Shown here one piece after another: positions 50,528-58,833 of a stretch of 64,000 nucleotides of DNA. Position 1 is the stretch's first letter. Every line of letters starts with the position of its first letter. The notes under the pieces were generated by a model. That model had not been told where the DNA came from, did not search any database, and worked only from the letters and a program-made list of their open reading frames with translations. The translations under genes and the position numbers were made by a program. The stretch comes from JAITWN01 sp964581365. GTDB taxonomy: Bacteria; Pseudomonadota; Gammaproteobacteria; SZUA-140. The DNA lies in contig CAZOOF010000005.1 of NCBI GenBank assembly GCA_964581365.1, forward strand, positions 1 through 64,000, written 5' to 3'.

Positions 50528-50799
50528 TGTCTGCTGCTCCGCTTCCGCCCGGCATCGACACCTGGTTGCGCAGCAACCTGCTCATCAACCGTTTTTGCAC
50601 CCAGAACGGGTGGATCGACGATGACACGCTGCGCTACGAGGTCTCGTCGAGCGAGGAAGGCTGGACCCGGATCAACGTCTACTTCACCGAGCTGGTGATG
50701 GAAGGGTCTGGCTGCGTCGCCGATCGCGTGGCGTGCTTCGGTCAGATCGATCTGCGACTCGATGGAGGGGCGCGGGTCCTGGAGGCAAAGGTCGCCTGA
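50527..50799 (+). CDS. Small protein of unknown function coupled to the YpsA-like gene
   Basis: A 90-residue protein that starts within the preceding stop codon (TAATG). It is hydrophilic, with a beta-rich centre (TRINVYFTELVMEGSGC, FGQIDLRLDGGARVLEAKVA). AAGGAGG lies 7 bases before the ATG. Not recognised. The coupled arrangement suggests a partner of the YpsA-like protein. Confidence 0.65.
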   Translation: MSAAPLPPGIDTWLRSNLLINRFCTQNGWIDDDTLRYEVSSSEEGWTRINVYFTELVMEGSGCVADRVACFGQIDLRLDGGARVLEAKVA

Positions 50800-50832
50800 C
50801 CGGATTGCGGTTGCTACCTTGCCGGCTTCTGC

Positions 50833-51927
50833 CTATAGCAGGCTCTCGATCTGATCCTCGATCAGGGCGCGCTTGCGTTCGACGTCGAGGCTGAGCTTCA
50901 GCTGGGTTGCGGCTCGCGCAAGATTCTGGCCGGGGAAGTCGATGCGGAAGTAGCGGTCGCCCGCGAGGTGATCGGTGAGGAAACGCACGCCCAGCTCGAA
51001 GGGAATCAGGCGCAGCGCGGCGTAGAGGTCCGCAGTAGTTATGTTGCGCGCGCACTCCCCGGCGGTTTCGAAATAGCCAGCGAGTCCAGCGCGGCACATC
51101 TCGAGTTCGTAGGCCGCTTCACCATCGCTGCCGGCTTCCCCGGCCCGATTGCAGGCGGACCGCAGGCAGTCGGCGATATCGTGATGAATCACTCCCGGCT
51201 TGACCGTATCCAGATCGATCAGACTCACCGCCGCATCGCGCCTGGTATCGAACAGGACATTGTCCAGTTTGGGATCGCCGTGAACGACTTGAGAGCGTAT
51301 GGTTCCGGCAGCGAGCGCGCGCTCGATGAGGTCGGCCTGGTCGCGGCGTTCGTCGATGAAGTCCAGCCAGGGCGCAGTATCCCTCAAGCGTAAAGGTTCC
51401 GCCTGCGCGAGCGCTTCATCCAACCGGACGAGATGGCGCGGCGTGTTGTGAAAGTCGGGCCGGGTATCGTGCATGCGGGCCGGGTCGAGATCGAACAGCA
51501 GGGCGTGAAACCGACCGAGGATGCGGCCGGCCTCGCGCGCATGCCCGGGATGCCGCGGACGATGATAGCTGCGGGTGCCCTCGATGAACGTCATGGCGCG
51601 CCAAGCGCCGCCTTCGCTATCGATGTGCAGCAGTTCAGCCGTGCGTGTGCGGTAGAGACGGGGGAAAACAACGCCGCTGTCACCCGCGCGCGCCTCGACG
51701 TGAGCGAACAGGGTAGCCAGATTCTCCATGATCAGCGCTGGATTGGAGAAGGCGCGGCGGCTGATGCGCTGCAGTATGGCGCGCGGCGCCGCGCCGCCAT
51801 CCAGTTCGATGACATAGGTATCGTTGATGAGGCCGCGGCCGTGAGGGTGGATGGCTCGCGCGCGCCCGGGAAGATCGAACTCGCGCGCGGCAGCGAGCGC
51901 GCCGGCGATCGGGTCTCCGCCACTCAT
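50833..51927 (-). CDS. Aminoglycoside-phosphotransferase-fold kinase (NahK-like)
   Basis: A 364-residue small-molecule kinase of the APH fold: catalytic loop QVVHGDPKLDNVLFD, metal-binding DLD in LIDLDTVKPG. LQRISRRAFSNPALIMENLATL and GRFHALLFDLD resemble the N-acetylhexosamine 1-kinase group. The substrate is unknown; no sugar-nucleotide genes are adjacent. ATGA overlap with the preceding 103-residue gene. Confidence 0.82.
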   Translation of the reverse strand: MSGGDPIAGALAAAREFDLPGRARAIHPHGRGLINDTYVIELDGGAAPRAILQRISRRAFSNPALIMENLATLFAHVEARAGDSGVVFPRLYRTRTAELLHIDSEGGAWRAMTFIEGTRSYHRPRHPGHAREAGRILGRFHALLFDLDPARMHDTRPDFHNTPRHLVRLDEALAQAEPLRLRDTAPWLDFIDERRDQADLIERALAAGTIRSQVVHGDPKLDNVLFDTRRDAAVSLIDLDTVKPGVIHHDIADCLRSACNRAGEAGSDGEAAYELEMCRAGLAGYFETAGECARNITTADLYAALRLIPFELGVRFLTDHLAGDRYFRIDFPGQNLARAATQLKLSLDVERKRALIEDQIESLL

Positions 51928-52235
51928 GAATCCTCCTCCACCGAAAAGCGCAGCCAGCGCAGATCCTCGCCATCGCCCCAGCCCAGGCGGTCGGGTGCGA
52001 GCAGGCGGGGCCAGCGCATGCGTCCAGCCATCTCTGGCTTCCAGAACACAGGCTCGATCCAGCCGAATTCATCCCGGGTGAAGCCGGCCGGAATCCTGCG
52101 TTCGATGAGCGCTCTGATCATCGCTCTTTCCGTCGATTCGGCCTCGATCACGGCGTTGCGTTCGAGTTCCGGATGTTCATAGAAAGCGGTGACACGATAG
52201 CGTCGCATGCGCGCGTGAATGGGCATGCCGGACAT
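51924..52235 (-). CDS. Small protein of unknown function upstream of the kinase
   Basis: A 103-residue cytoplasmic protein with a compact alpha/beta pattern: YRVTAFYEHPELERNAVIEAES (beta), TERAMIRALIERRIPAG (helix), FGWIEPVFWKPEMAGRM. Aromatic residues are frequent. Its stop overlaps the kinase start by four bases (ATGA), implying one operon. Not recognised. An in-frame ATG at 52226 or 52208 could be the true start. Confidence 0.65.
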   Translation of the reverse strand: MSGMPIHARMRRYRVTAFYEHPELERNAVIEAESTERAMIRALIERRIPAGFTRDEFGWIEPVFWKPEMAGRMRWPRLLAPDRLGWGDGEDLRWLRFSVEEDS

Positions 52236-52336
52236 TCTAGGGGTAAGAGCGGCGAAGAAGAAGCGGCCTGCGTGCTAGAATGCTTCCCGATGAGCGCGCC
52301 GGACCGCAACGATATCATTCCGCCTTTCCCACGCTG

Positions 52337-52729
52337 ATGAGCGGTCTCAGGCTGCATCATGTCAGTATTCTGGTGTCCGATCTGGAGCGCGCTCTGCGCT
52401 TCTACGAGGGCCTGCTCGGACTGCAGCAGGCGCAGCGTCCCGATCTTGGCTATCCCGGCGCGTGGCTGTCGCTCGGCGAGCAGCAGATTCATCTGCTGCA
52501 GCTTGCCGGGCCGCCGGCGGACCGGATGGTGCCGGTAGGGCGGGATCGACATTTGGCGCTGATGGTTGAGGATCTCGATGGGCTGATGGCGCGTCTGGAA
52601 GACGCCGGGCTGGGGCTCGCCCGCAGTCGCAGCGGACGCGCGGCCTGTTTCTGTCGCGACCCGGATGGCAACGGCATCGAGCTCATCGCCATGAGTGAAT
52701 CGGCAGGTCAATCTGCGGAAGGAGGGTGA
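52337..52729 (+). CDS. VOC-superfamily (glyoxalase/bleomycin resistance-like) protein
   Basis: A 130-residue single-module VOC protein: LHHVSILVSDLERALRFYEGLLGL, then GAWLSLGEQQIHLLQL, RDRHLALMVEDLDGLMARLEDAG and RDPDGNGIELIAM. A His early, a His in the central strand and a Glu in the last strand (GIELIA) are candidate metal ligands. Substrate unknown. The gene ends three bases before the LOG gene start, so both are likely co-transcribed. Confidence 0.85.
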   Translation: MSGLRLHHVSILVSDLERALRFYEGLLGLQQAQRPDLGYPGAWLSLGEQQIHLLQLAGPPADRMVPVGRDRHLALMVEDLDGLMARLEDAGLGLARSRSGRAACFCRDPDGNGIELIAMSESAGQSAEGG

Positions 52730-52732
52730 ACC

Positions 52733-53554
52733 TTGGACAAGGACAAACGGAGCCGTCGGTTATCGGAAGCCTACCGCAACGAGGCCTTCCTCGGCAGCAG
52801 CGGGGCGCGTCCCTTGCGCATTCTGTCGGAGTACCTCGAACCCGATGGACGCTTTCGCCACTATGCCGTGGAAGACACCATCGTCTTCATGGGTTCGGCT
52901 CGTCTGCTGTCACGCAGCGATGCCGAAGCGGCGCTCGTCCGGGCGCGGGAGAGTGGCGGTGATGTGGAGGCTGCCGAGCGTGACCTGGATATGTCGCGCT
53001 ACTACGAGGCTGCCCGGGAACTTGCTTTCCGCTTTACGGAATGGTCGAAGCAGCTCGGTGACGAGGCCCGGCGGTTCGTCGTCTGCACGGGCGGCGGTCC
53101 CGGGATCATGGAGGCAGCCAATCGCGGCGCTTCCGAAGCGCGCGGCATGAACATCGGGCTCACGATCTCCATCCCGATCGAAGAGTTCGACAACCAGTAT
53201 GTCACCCGCGAGCTGTCATTCCACTTCCACTATTTCTTCATGCGCAAGTTCTGGTTCGCCTATCTGGCGAAGGCGGTACTGGTGTTTCCCGGCGGTTTCG
53301 GCACCCTGGATGAGCTGTTCGAGCTGCTGACCCTGCTGCAGACGCGGAAGATGAGCAAGCACCTCCCGATTGTCCTGTTCGGAACCAGCTTCTGGCGTGA
53401 AGTAGTCAATTTCGATGCCCTGATCCGCAGCCGCACTATCAGTCCGGAGGATATGGATCTGATGTTCTTCACCGATTCCGTCGATGAAGCCTACGATTAC
53501 ATCGTGCAGAAGCTGCAGGAGCACGCGCAGTCGGAGCGGGGGCCGCGCCTTTAG
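52733..53554 (+). CDS. LOG family protein
   Basis: A 273-residue Rossmann protein: GSARLLS, then CTGGGPGIMEAANRGASEARG and VFPGGFGTLDELFELLTLLQT. The PGGFGTLDE signature defines the LOG family; cytokinin-activating members have phosphoribohydrolase activity on nucleoside monophosphates. The start is TTG 52733, six bases after GGAGGG. The extended N-terminal and central part (up to residue 110) is longer than in typical 190-residue LOG proteins, as in the larger bacterial subgroup. Confidence 0.9.
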   Translation: MDKDKRSRRLSEAYRNEAFLGSSGARPLRILSEYLEPDGRFRHYAVEDTIVFMGSARLLSRSDAEAALVRARESGGDVEAAERDLDMSRYYEAARELAFRFTEWSKQLGDEARRFVVCTGGGPGIMEAANRGASEARGMNIGLTISIPIEEFDNQYVTRELSFHFHYFFMRKFWFAYLAKAVLVFPGGFGTLDELFELLTLLQTRKMSKHLPIVLFGTSFWREVVNFDALIRSRTISPEDMDLMFFTDSVDEAYDYIVQKLQEHAQSERGPRL

Positions 53555-53685
53555 CCGTCGCCGGGAGGGAAGTGGCGAAGTCCGGTGACGGGTGGTCTTT
53601 GCGCTGATATTTCAGCTTTTCACCTGTCACGGCCCTCTGCTACTATCGTCCTTCCCGCGGGCTGAATCGGGCTTGCGAAATTACT

Positions 53686-53770
53686 GCGCAGGTGGCGGAA
53701 TCGGTAGACGCGCTGGTTTTAGGTGCCAGTGGGGCAACCTGTGAGAGTTCGAGTCTCTCCCTGCGCACCA
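53686..53770 (+). tRNA. tRNA-Leu (anticodon UAG)
   Basis: Acceptor stem GCGCAGG pairs with CCTGCGC; encoded CCA at 53768-53770. Anticodon arm CTGGT/GCCAG with loop TTTAGGT gives TAG at 53720-53722. A long variable arm is present (class II tRNA). T arm is GAGAGTTCGAGTCTCTC. It stands alone, close to the convergent lon gene end. Confidence 0.96.
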
Positions 53771-53786
53771 GCGGGCCTGGTGCGAG

Positions 53787-56189
53787 TCAGTCCGTCAGGT
53801 CGAGCGCCGCATTGATGGCGTCGTCCACATTCTCCAGCCAGACGAAATTGAGCCGTTTGCGGGCTGACTCCGGCACGTCCTCGAGATCGATGCGGTTGCG
53901 GGCGGGCAGAAGCACTGTGGTGATGCCCGCGCGCGCGGCGGCCAGCGCCTTCTCCTTGATGCCGCCGACCGGCAGCACCAGCCCCCGCAGGCTTATCTCT
54001 CCGGTCATCGCCGTATCCTGCCGTACCGTGCGTCCGGTGAGCAAAGATACCAGCGCTGTGTACATCGCGACGCCTGCGCTCGGTCCGTCCTTGGGAATGG
54101 CTCCCGCCGGCACATGGATGTGCAGGTCCGATTCGGCGAATACCGACTGGTCGATGCCGAGCGATTCCCAGCGGTTCTTGGCCAGGCTCAGCGCCGCCTG
54201 CGCGCTCTCCTTCATCACCTCGCCAAGTTGTCCGGTAAGGATCAGCTTGCCGTTACCGGGGCTGCGGGCAGCCTCGATGAACAGGATGTCGCCGCCGACG
54301 GGTGTCCACGCCAGTCCGGTCGCGACGCCGGGCACGCTGACTCGCATCGCCACCTCGCTTTCGAACTTGCGCGGACCGAGGATGGCGGGCAGGTCCGCAG
54401 AGTCGATGGTGGCGGGAGTGGTGTCACCTTCGGCCACACGCATGGCGATGTGGCGGAAGACATTGCCGATCTCGCGCTCCAGATTGCGCACCCCGGCTTC
54501 ACGCGTGTATTCGCTGATGATGGTCTGCAGCGCCGCTTCGGTCAGCGTGCACTGATCGGCGGTGAGGCCGGTGGCCTCGAGTTGCCGGCCGACGAGGTAG
54601 CGCTTCGCGATCTCCATCTTCTCTTCATCGGTGTAGCCGGGCAGCGTGATGATTTCCATGCGATCGAGCAGAGGGCGCGGGATCGTGTCGGCCATGTTCG
54701 CCGTGGCCAGGAACACCACTCGCGACAGATCGAACGGCACGGCGATATAGTTGTCGCGAAAGGCGGAATTCTGCTCCGGGTCGAGTACCTCGAGGAGGGC
54801 CGCGCTCGGGTCGCCATGGAATCCGGTGCCCAGCTTGTCCACTTCGTCGAGCATGAACACCGGATTGCGGGTGCCCGCCTTGCGCAGCCCCTGGATGATG
54901 TTGCCGGGGAGGGCGCCCACATAGGTCCGGCGATGCCCGCGGATCTCCGATTCGTCGTGAACCCCGCCGAGCGCGACGCGCACGAAGGCGCGGCCCGTGG
55001 CGCGCGCAATGCTCTGCCCGAGCGAGGTTTTACCGACTCCGGGCGGTCCGACCAGGCACAGAATCGGGCTGCGTCCCTGGGGATTGAGTTTCAGCACCGC
55101 CAGATACTCCAGGATACGGCGCTTCACTTTTTCCAGGCCGTAGTGATCCTCGTCGAGGATGGTCCGCGCGCGGGCGATGTCGATTTCGGCTTCGCTGAGC
55201 TTGTTCCAGGGCAGGGCGACCATCCAGTCCAGATAGGTGCGCAGCATCGAATACTCCGAAGCTCCCTCCGGCATGCGCTCCAGCCGGGAGAGTTCCCGCA
55301 GCGCCTGCTCCCTGGCTTCTTCGGGCATGTCGGCTTCATCGATGGCGCGGCTGAGTTCATCGTGCTCGGCTGCCTGCGGCTGATCCTCGCCCAGTTCGCG
55401 CTGAATGGTCTTCAGCTGTTCGCGCAGCAGAAACTCCCGCTGGCGACGGTCCACGGTCTCGCGCGTCTGGCGTTCGATTTCATGCGACAGACGCAGCACG
55501 GCGAGACGCTGGGCGAGCAGTTCGGCCACCCGGTTGACCCGCGCTTCGACGTCGATGATCTCGAGGATTTCCTGCTTCTCCGCCGCTTTCAGATCCATGA
55601 AGCTGGCCACGAGATCGCACAGCGAGCCGGGCGAAGTCACCGCCTGCACCGTTTCTGCCAGCTCGGCGGGGGCCTGCGGCACGAGCTCGATGGCCTCCAG
55701 GGCCTGGCGGCGCATGTGATCGGTGCGCGCCTCGAGCTCCGGCGTGAGGTGCTCCTCGACCTCGATGTTTTCCACCCGGGCTGCATAGAAAGGATATCCC
55801 GGCACGAATTCACGGATCCGGAACCGCCGCAGGCCCTGGCAGATGATGTGATGAGTGCCGTCGGGAGAGGTGACGTAGCGCAGCACGTTGGCGACCGTGC
55901 CCACCGCGTGCAGATCCTCCGGCCCGGGTAGATCCTGTTGCGGATCGCGCTGCTGAATGACACCGAGCGGACTGTTCGACTTGACCGCTTCCTGAGCCGC
56001 GAGAATCGAACGCCGGCGGCCGATCGTGAGCGGCAGCACGACATCCGGAAACAGCACCACCCCGCGCACCGGCAGGATGATGATGACATCCTCCGGAAGA
56101 TCGTAGGCAGGGGCTTCGGAACTGGTTGGCTGTTCGGACTCCGCGGTTGCGGGAGTAACCTGCTCCGGTTTCTGGACGATTTCGTTCAT
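53787..56189 (-). CDS. lon: ATP-dependent protease Lon (LonA type)
   Basis: An 800-residue cytoplasmic AAA+ protease. N-terminal substrate-binding domain (residues 35-230, starting IIILPVRGVVLFPDVVLPL), coiled coil (QREFLLREQLKTIQRELG), AAA+ domain with CLVGPPGVGKTSLGQSIA, and the peptidase domain with the catalytic dyad Ser704 (DGPSAGV) and Lys747 (GGIKEKALAA). The N-terminal 30 residues are a Pro/Thr/Ser/Glu-rich extension not usual in E. coli Lon. Lies 37 bases downstream of an Hsp20 gene on the same strand. Confidence 0.96.
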   Translation of the reverse strand: MNEIVQKPEQVTPATAESEQPTSSEAPAYDLPEDVIIILPVRGVVLFPDVVLPLTIGRRRSILAAQEAVKSNSPLGVIQQRDPQQDLPGPEDLHAVGTVANVLRYVTSPDGTHHIICQGLRRFRIREFVPGYPFYAARVENIEVEEHLTPELEARTDHMRRQALEAIELVPQAPAELAETVQAVTSPGSLCDLVASFMDLKAAEKQEILEIIDVEARVNRVAELLAQRLAVLRLSHEIERQTRETVDRRQREFLLREQLKTIQRELGEDQPQAAEHDELSRAIDEADMPEEAREQALRELSRLERMPEGASEYSMLRTYLDWMVALPWNKLSEAEIDIARARTILDEDHYGLEKVKRRILEYLAVLKLNPQGRSPILCLVGPPGVGKTSLGQSIARATGRAFVRVALGGVHDESEIRGHRRTYVGALPGNIIQGLRKAGTRNPVFMLDEVDKLGTGFHGDPSAALLEVLDPEQNSAFRDNYIAVPFDLSRVVFLATANMADTIPRPLLDRMEIITLPGYTDEEKMEIAKRYLVGRQLEATGLTADQCTLTEAALQTIISEYTREAGVRNLEREIGNVFRHIAMRVAEGDTTPATIDSADLPAILGPRKFESEVAMRVSVPGVATGLAWTPVGGDILFIEAARSPGNGKLILTGQLGEVMKESAQAALSLAKNRWESLGIDQSVFAESDLHIHVPAGAIPKDGPSAGVAMYTALVSLLTGRTVRQDTAMTGEISLRGLVLPVGGIKEKALAAARAGITTVLLPARNRIDLEDVPESARKRLNFVWLENVDDAINAALDLTD

Positions 56190-56226
56190 GTTCAGGCTCC
56201 TGGATCAGGGGTGGCGCGGACGGTAC

Positions 56227-56634
56227 TCAGAACAGCTTCTTGAGCTGCATCATCAGGCAGCCGTGCATGGCCTCGTGGGCGGCGAGCTCCAGCTCGCTGC
56301 CTGGCAGCTCAAATACCCGTACGAAGCGACCGTAAGGAATCTCCAGCCTCTGCACTATGCCGGCCCGGCGCAGGCTTTCTGGCAAGGGGCGCTCCGCGCG
56401 AACCTGGACGACGTTGCCGGAGACGCTGATTTCCATGGCGGCCGGGGGAACCCCCGGCAGGGCGACGAGAATCCAGAACTCGTTCTCTGTCTCGAAGATA
56501 TCCGCCGGCGGCTCCCAGACCGGCTGCCCGGATTCGGCGGATAGCTGGAAGAACTGACGATGCAGACGTTCGGCGCGTTGAAGAAGCCCGCAAGCTTCTG
56601 CCCACATCCAGATCTTGGGATCCTGGGATGACAT
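56227..56634 (-). CDS. Hsp20 family protein upstream of lon
   Basis: A 135-residue protein with an alpha-crystallin core: PPADIFETENEFWILVALPGVPP, AAMEISVSGNVVQVRAERPL, LEIPYGRFVRVFELPG. The C-terminal portion (LELAAHEAMHGCLMMQLKKLF) appears divergent and lacks a clear IXI anchor. Co-orientation with lon, 37 bases apart, suggests a shared proteostasis transcript. Divergent from the small gene at 56754. Confidence 0.85.
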   Translation of the reverse strand: MSSQDPKIWMWAEACGLLQRAERLHRQFFQLSAESGQPVWEPPADIFETENEFWILVALPGVPPAAMEISVSGNVVQVRAERPLPESLRRAGIVQRLEIPYGRFVRVFELPGSELELAAHEAMHGCLMMQLKKLF

Positions 56635-56753
56635 CGCTCTGCCTCTTCCTAATCCGACCGGTATTCATGTTAGTCCATAATGAGGGCAGTGCGAATAAAA
56701 TCCACCGGGCTCTGCTAGAATGGATCCATGCTTTCGCGGAGGTATTTGCAGAC

Positions 56754-57065
56754 GTGACTGAAGACGAAAAGGAAGCTGAAGCGGTGTTCGACGAAGCGGC
56801 GTGGCGGACGGTCGAGCTGGGCAACAGCATGGCACAGGCCGACGAAGACGCCGACGTCTGGGATATCGCCGATGGCTTGCTCGCGGGCGCAGTGCAGTAC
56901 TGGCTGTACTCGCGTGAACCCTGTGACAATCCGCGTTGTGAGGACTGCGCGCCGCTCAGCACCGCCGAGAAGCGGGTTGCTGAAATGGCACGCCTGCTTC
57001 GGCAGTACGCTGAAGAAAGCGAGTACTATCACTCGCAGAACGATTCCAACGTGGGCAGGGCTTAG
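56754..57065 (+). CDS. Small cysteine-motif protein of unknown function
   Basis: A 103-residue acidic protein that starts at GTG 56754 with GGAGG 11 bases upstream. The N-terminal segment is helical (EAEAVFDEAAWRTVELGNSMAQADEDADVWDIADGLL); a CDNPRCEDC motif near residue 61 offers three cysteines for a metal site; a second helix (STAEKRVAEMARLLRQYAEESEYYHSQ) follows. Not recognised. In-frame codons further upstream exist but overlap the Hsp20 start. Confidence 0.6.
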   Translation: MTEDEKEAEAVFDEAAWRTVELGNSMAQADEDADVWDIADGLLAGAVQYWLYSREPCDNPRCEDCAPLSTAEKRVAEMARLLRQYAEESEYYHSQNDSNVGRA

Positions 57066-57147
57066 GGCGGCGGAGTCGGGCGGCTCCGGCCTGCCGGGGA
57101 AGCGGAAGCGCGTCGCAAGCGGCTGCCGCGCCCTGTGCCGGAAAAAC

Positions 57148-57173
57148 AAAAGGGATCCTCACGGATCCCTTTT
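57148..57173. terminator. Bidirectional intrinsic terminator
   Basis: AGGGATCC / GGATCCCT 8-bp stem with TCAC loop, flanked by AAA on the left and TTT on the right, so it reads as a terminator on both strands. It lies between the convergent genes ending at 57065 and 57211. Confidence 0.85.
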
Positions 57174-57210
57174 CACATCTGACCCCGGCACTTCTCCGGC
57201 CTTCACTCGT

Positions 57211-57612
57211 TCACTCGTCGTCGACCGCATCCCAGTCGTCGTCCATCACCGATTCGAATTCAGGCTCGTTCGTGGCAAGCGCGTCGAGATCGTCGGTCAG
57301 CCTGTCATCCTGAACCGGACGGGTCGGTCGCGACGTCGTTGGCAGCGGTCGCTCGGTGCGCACCTTGAACTGCTTGCGCGCGCGCAGGTATGCCGCTCTC
57401 AGCTCGGCGCCGATTTCCTCTCCTTCCGCAGCGGTGAGTTCCCGCAGCTTGGGTTCGACGATGGCGCGGTTGTACGGAATGATCTCGTTACGCGCCATGT
57501 TGAAGAGATAAATGGTATCGGGATTGCCGGTGTCGAGTTGATCGTCTCGCACCACGGCACTGCTTTTCTGTCCCGCCTCAAGGTAACCGCACCAGATGGA
57601 ATGCTTGGCCAT
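57211..57612 (-). CDS. Conserved-looking protein of unknown function
   Basis: A 133-residue protein, not recognised. The first half is compact (KHSIWCGYLEAGQKSSAVV, TIYLFNMARNEIIPYNRAIV, EPKLRELTAAEGEEIGAELRAAYLRARKQF) and the last 45 residues are acidic and probably disordered (DDLDALATNEPEFESVMDDD). Its 73-base upstream region is shared with the divergent Nudix gene. No signal peptide or membrane segment. Confidence 0.7.
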   Translation of the reverse strand: MAKHSIWCGYLEAGQKSSAVVRDDQLDTGNPDTIYLFNMARNEIIPYNRAIVEPKLRELTAAEGEEIGAELRAAYLRARKQFKVRTERPLPTTSRPTRPVQDDRLTDDLDALATNEPEFESVMDDDWDAVDDE

Positions 57613-57685
57613 GGCTCGTCAAATATGATATCGATCAGGTGGCAAAATATAGGGCGGCTGTCTCCGTAAAAGCAAGAGGTCTGAG

Positions 57686-58180
57686 ATGCCATCTGGCACG
57701 GTCGAGAAAGGGAGGGGCGGCCCCCCGAAAACCCCGGCGCTGGCGGCCGATATGATCATCGAGATCGGGGGCGGAATCGTGCTCATCGAGCGGCGGAATC
57801 CACCCCATGGCTGGGCCATTCCCGGCGGTTTCGTCGACCCCGGCGAAACGGTCGAAAGCGCCGCCGTTCGCGAGGCGGCAGAGGAGACCGGTCTGGAGGT
57901 GACATTGCGCTGCCTGCTCGGCTGTTATTCAGATCCCCGCCGTGATCCCCGTGGCCACACGGTGAGTCTGGTCTATGTCGGCTCTGCCGCCGGAACACCG
58001 GAGGCACGTGACGATGCCGCGGCAGTCCGGCTGGTGGACCCGGCGGACATAGCTCTTCCCCTGGCTTTCGATCATGCGCGCATCATCGCCGACTATCTGG
58101 TATGGCGGGATTCCGGATGGTCGCCGGGGTGGCGGCCAGCGCCGCCGATACCCGTCCGCGGGCGAGGCGAGCAGGCGTGA
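57686..58180 (+). CDS. Nudix hydrolase
   Basis: A 164-residue pyrophosphatase. The Nudix box runs from Gly48 to Leu70 with the E54, R62 E63, E66 E67 pattern (GFVDPGETVESAAVREAAEE). IEIGGGIVLIERRNPPHGWAIPG precedes it. The substrate is probably a nucleoside-diphosphate derivative such as ADP-ribose, but this is not determinable. Its stop overlaps the next start (TGATG), so it is coupled to the L,D-transpeptidase. Confidence 0.9.
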   Translation: MPSGTVEKGRGGPPKTPALAADMIIEIGGGIVLIERRNPPHGWAIPGGFVDPGETVESAAVREAAEETGLEVTLRCLLGCYSDPRRDPRGHTVSLVYVGSAAGTPEARDDAAAVRLVDPADIALPLAFDHARIIADYLVWRDSGWSPGWRPAPPIPVRGRGEQA

Positions 58181-58734
58181 TGCGCCGGCGCGGGCGGGCT
58201 TTCGTTCTCCTGGTGCTGCTCGCCGGGTTCTGCGCCGTCGCGGCGGCCGAGCCGCGCATCTGGCTGTTCGTCGACAGCAGCCAGCGAACCTTATCAGTGA
58301 TGAAGGGAGACCAGCGCGTAGAGCTGTTCCGGGGCGTCGCATTCGGGCGCGGCGGCGTAGCGCCCTTCCGTCGCGAGGGTGACGGCAGGACGCCGATGGG
58401 GGTGTTTTACATCTCCTGGATCAATACCGACAGTCCGTATCACCGCTTCTTCGGACTCGATTATCCCGCCGCCAGTCACGCCGAAGAGGCATTGCGCGGG
58501 CGGGCGATCGACGAGCGAACCTATCACGCCATCCTCGATGCCAGACGGCGTGGCCAGGTGCCGCCGCAGGACACCGCGCTCGGCGGTCACATAGGCATAC
58601 ATGGGGTGGGGAGATACGACCCCGAAGACCATCGCCTGTTCGATTGGACACTGGGTTGCGTCGCCCTTACCGACGAACAGATCGATGAACTCACTCGCTG
58701 GGTCACGCTCGGCACCATGGTCGTCATTCAGTAA
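58180..58734 (+). CDS. L,D-transpeptidase (YkuD family), exported
   Basis: A 184-residue peptidoglycan cross-linker or endopeptidase with a signal peptide (FVLLVLLAGFCAVAAA). YkuD motif: His141 in HIGIHGVG and catalytic Cys160 in TLGCVALTDEQ. It has FRREGDGRTPMGVFYISWINTDS, typical of the ErfK/DUF2778-like subgroup. The ATG at 58180 overlaps the Nudix stop by one base. Confidence 0.9.
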   Translation: MRRRGRAFVLLVLLAGFCAVAAAEPRIWLFVDSSQRTLSVMKGDQRVELFRGVAFGRGGVAPFRREGDGRTPMGVFYISWINTDSPYHRFFGLDYPAASHAEEALRGRAIDERTYHAILDARRRGQVPPQDTALGGHIGIHGVGRYDPEDHRLFDWTLGCVALTDEQIDELTRWVTLGTMVVIQ

Positions 58735-58833
58735 AGGCGCATGAGGGCAACCCCCTATCGTTGAAAGGACCATCCGGCTCTTATACGATTGATCGGGAAA
58801 GAGGACGCAGACCAGACTACGGGGTACGCGCGC

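Noticed and set aside
54114..55931. 605-codon plus-strand frame across lon
   Set aside because: Antisense of the catalytic and AAA+ domains of Lon; His/Arg/Asp-rich shadow.
56635..56753. Sigma-32 promoter between hsp20 and the divergent small gene
   Set aside because: No acceptable CTTGAA plus CCCCAT pair was found at correct spacing.
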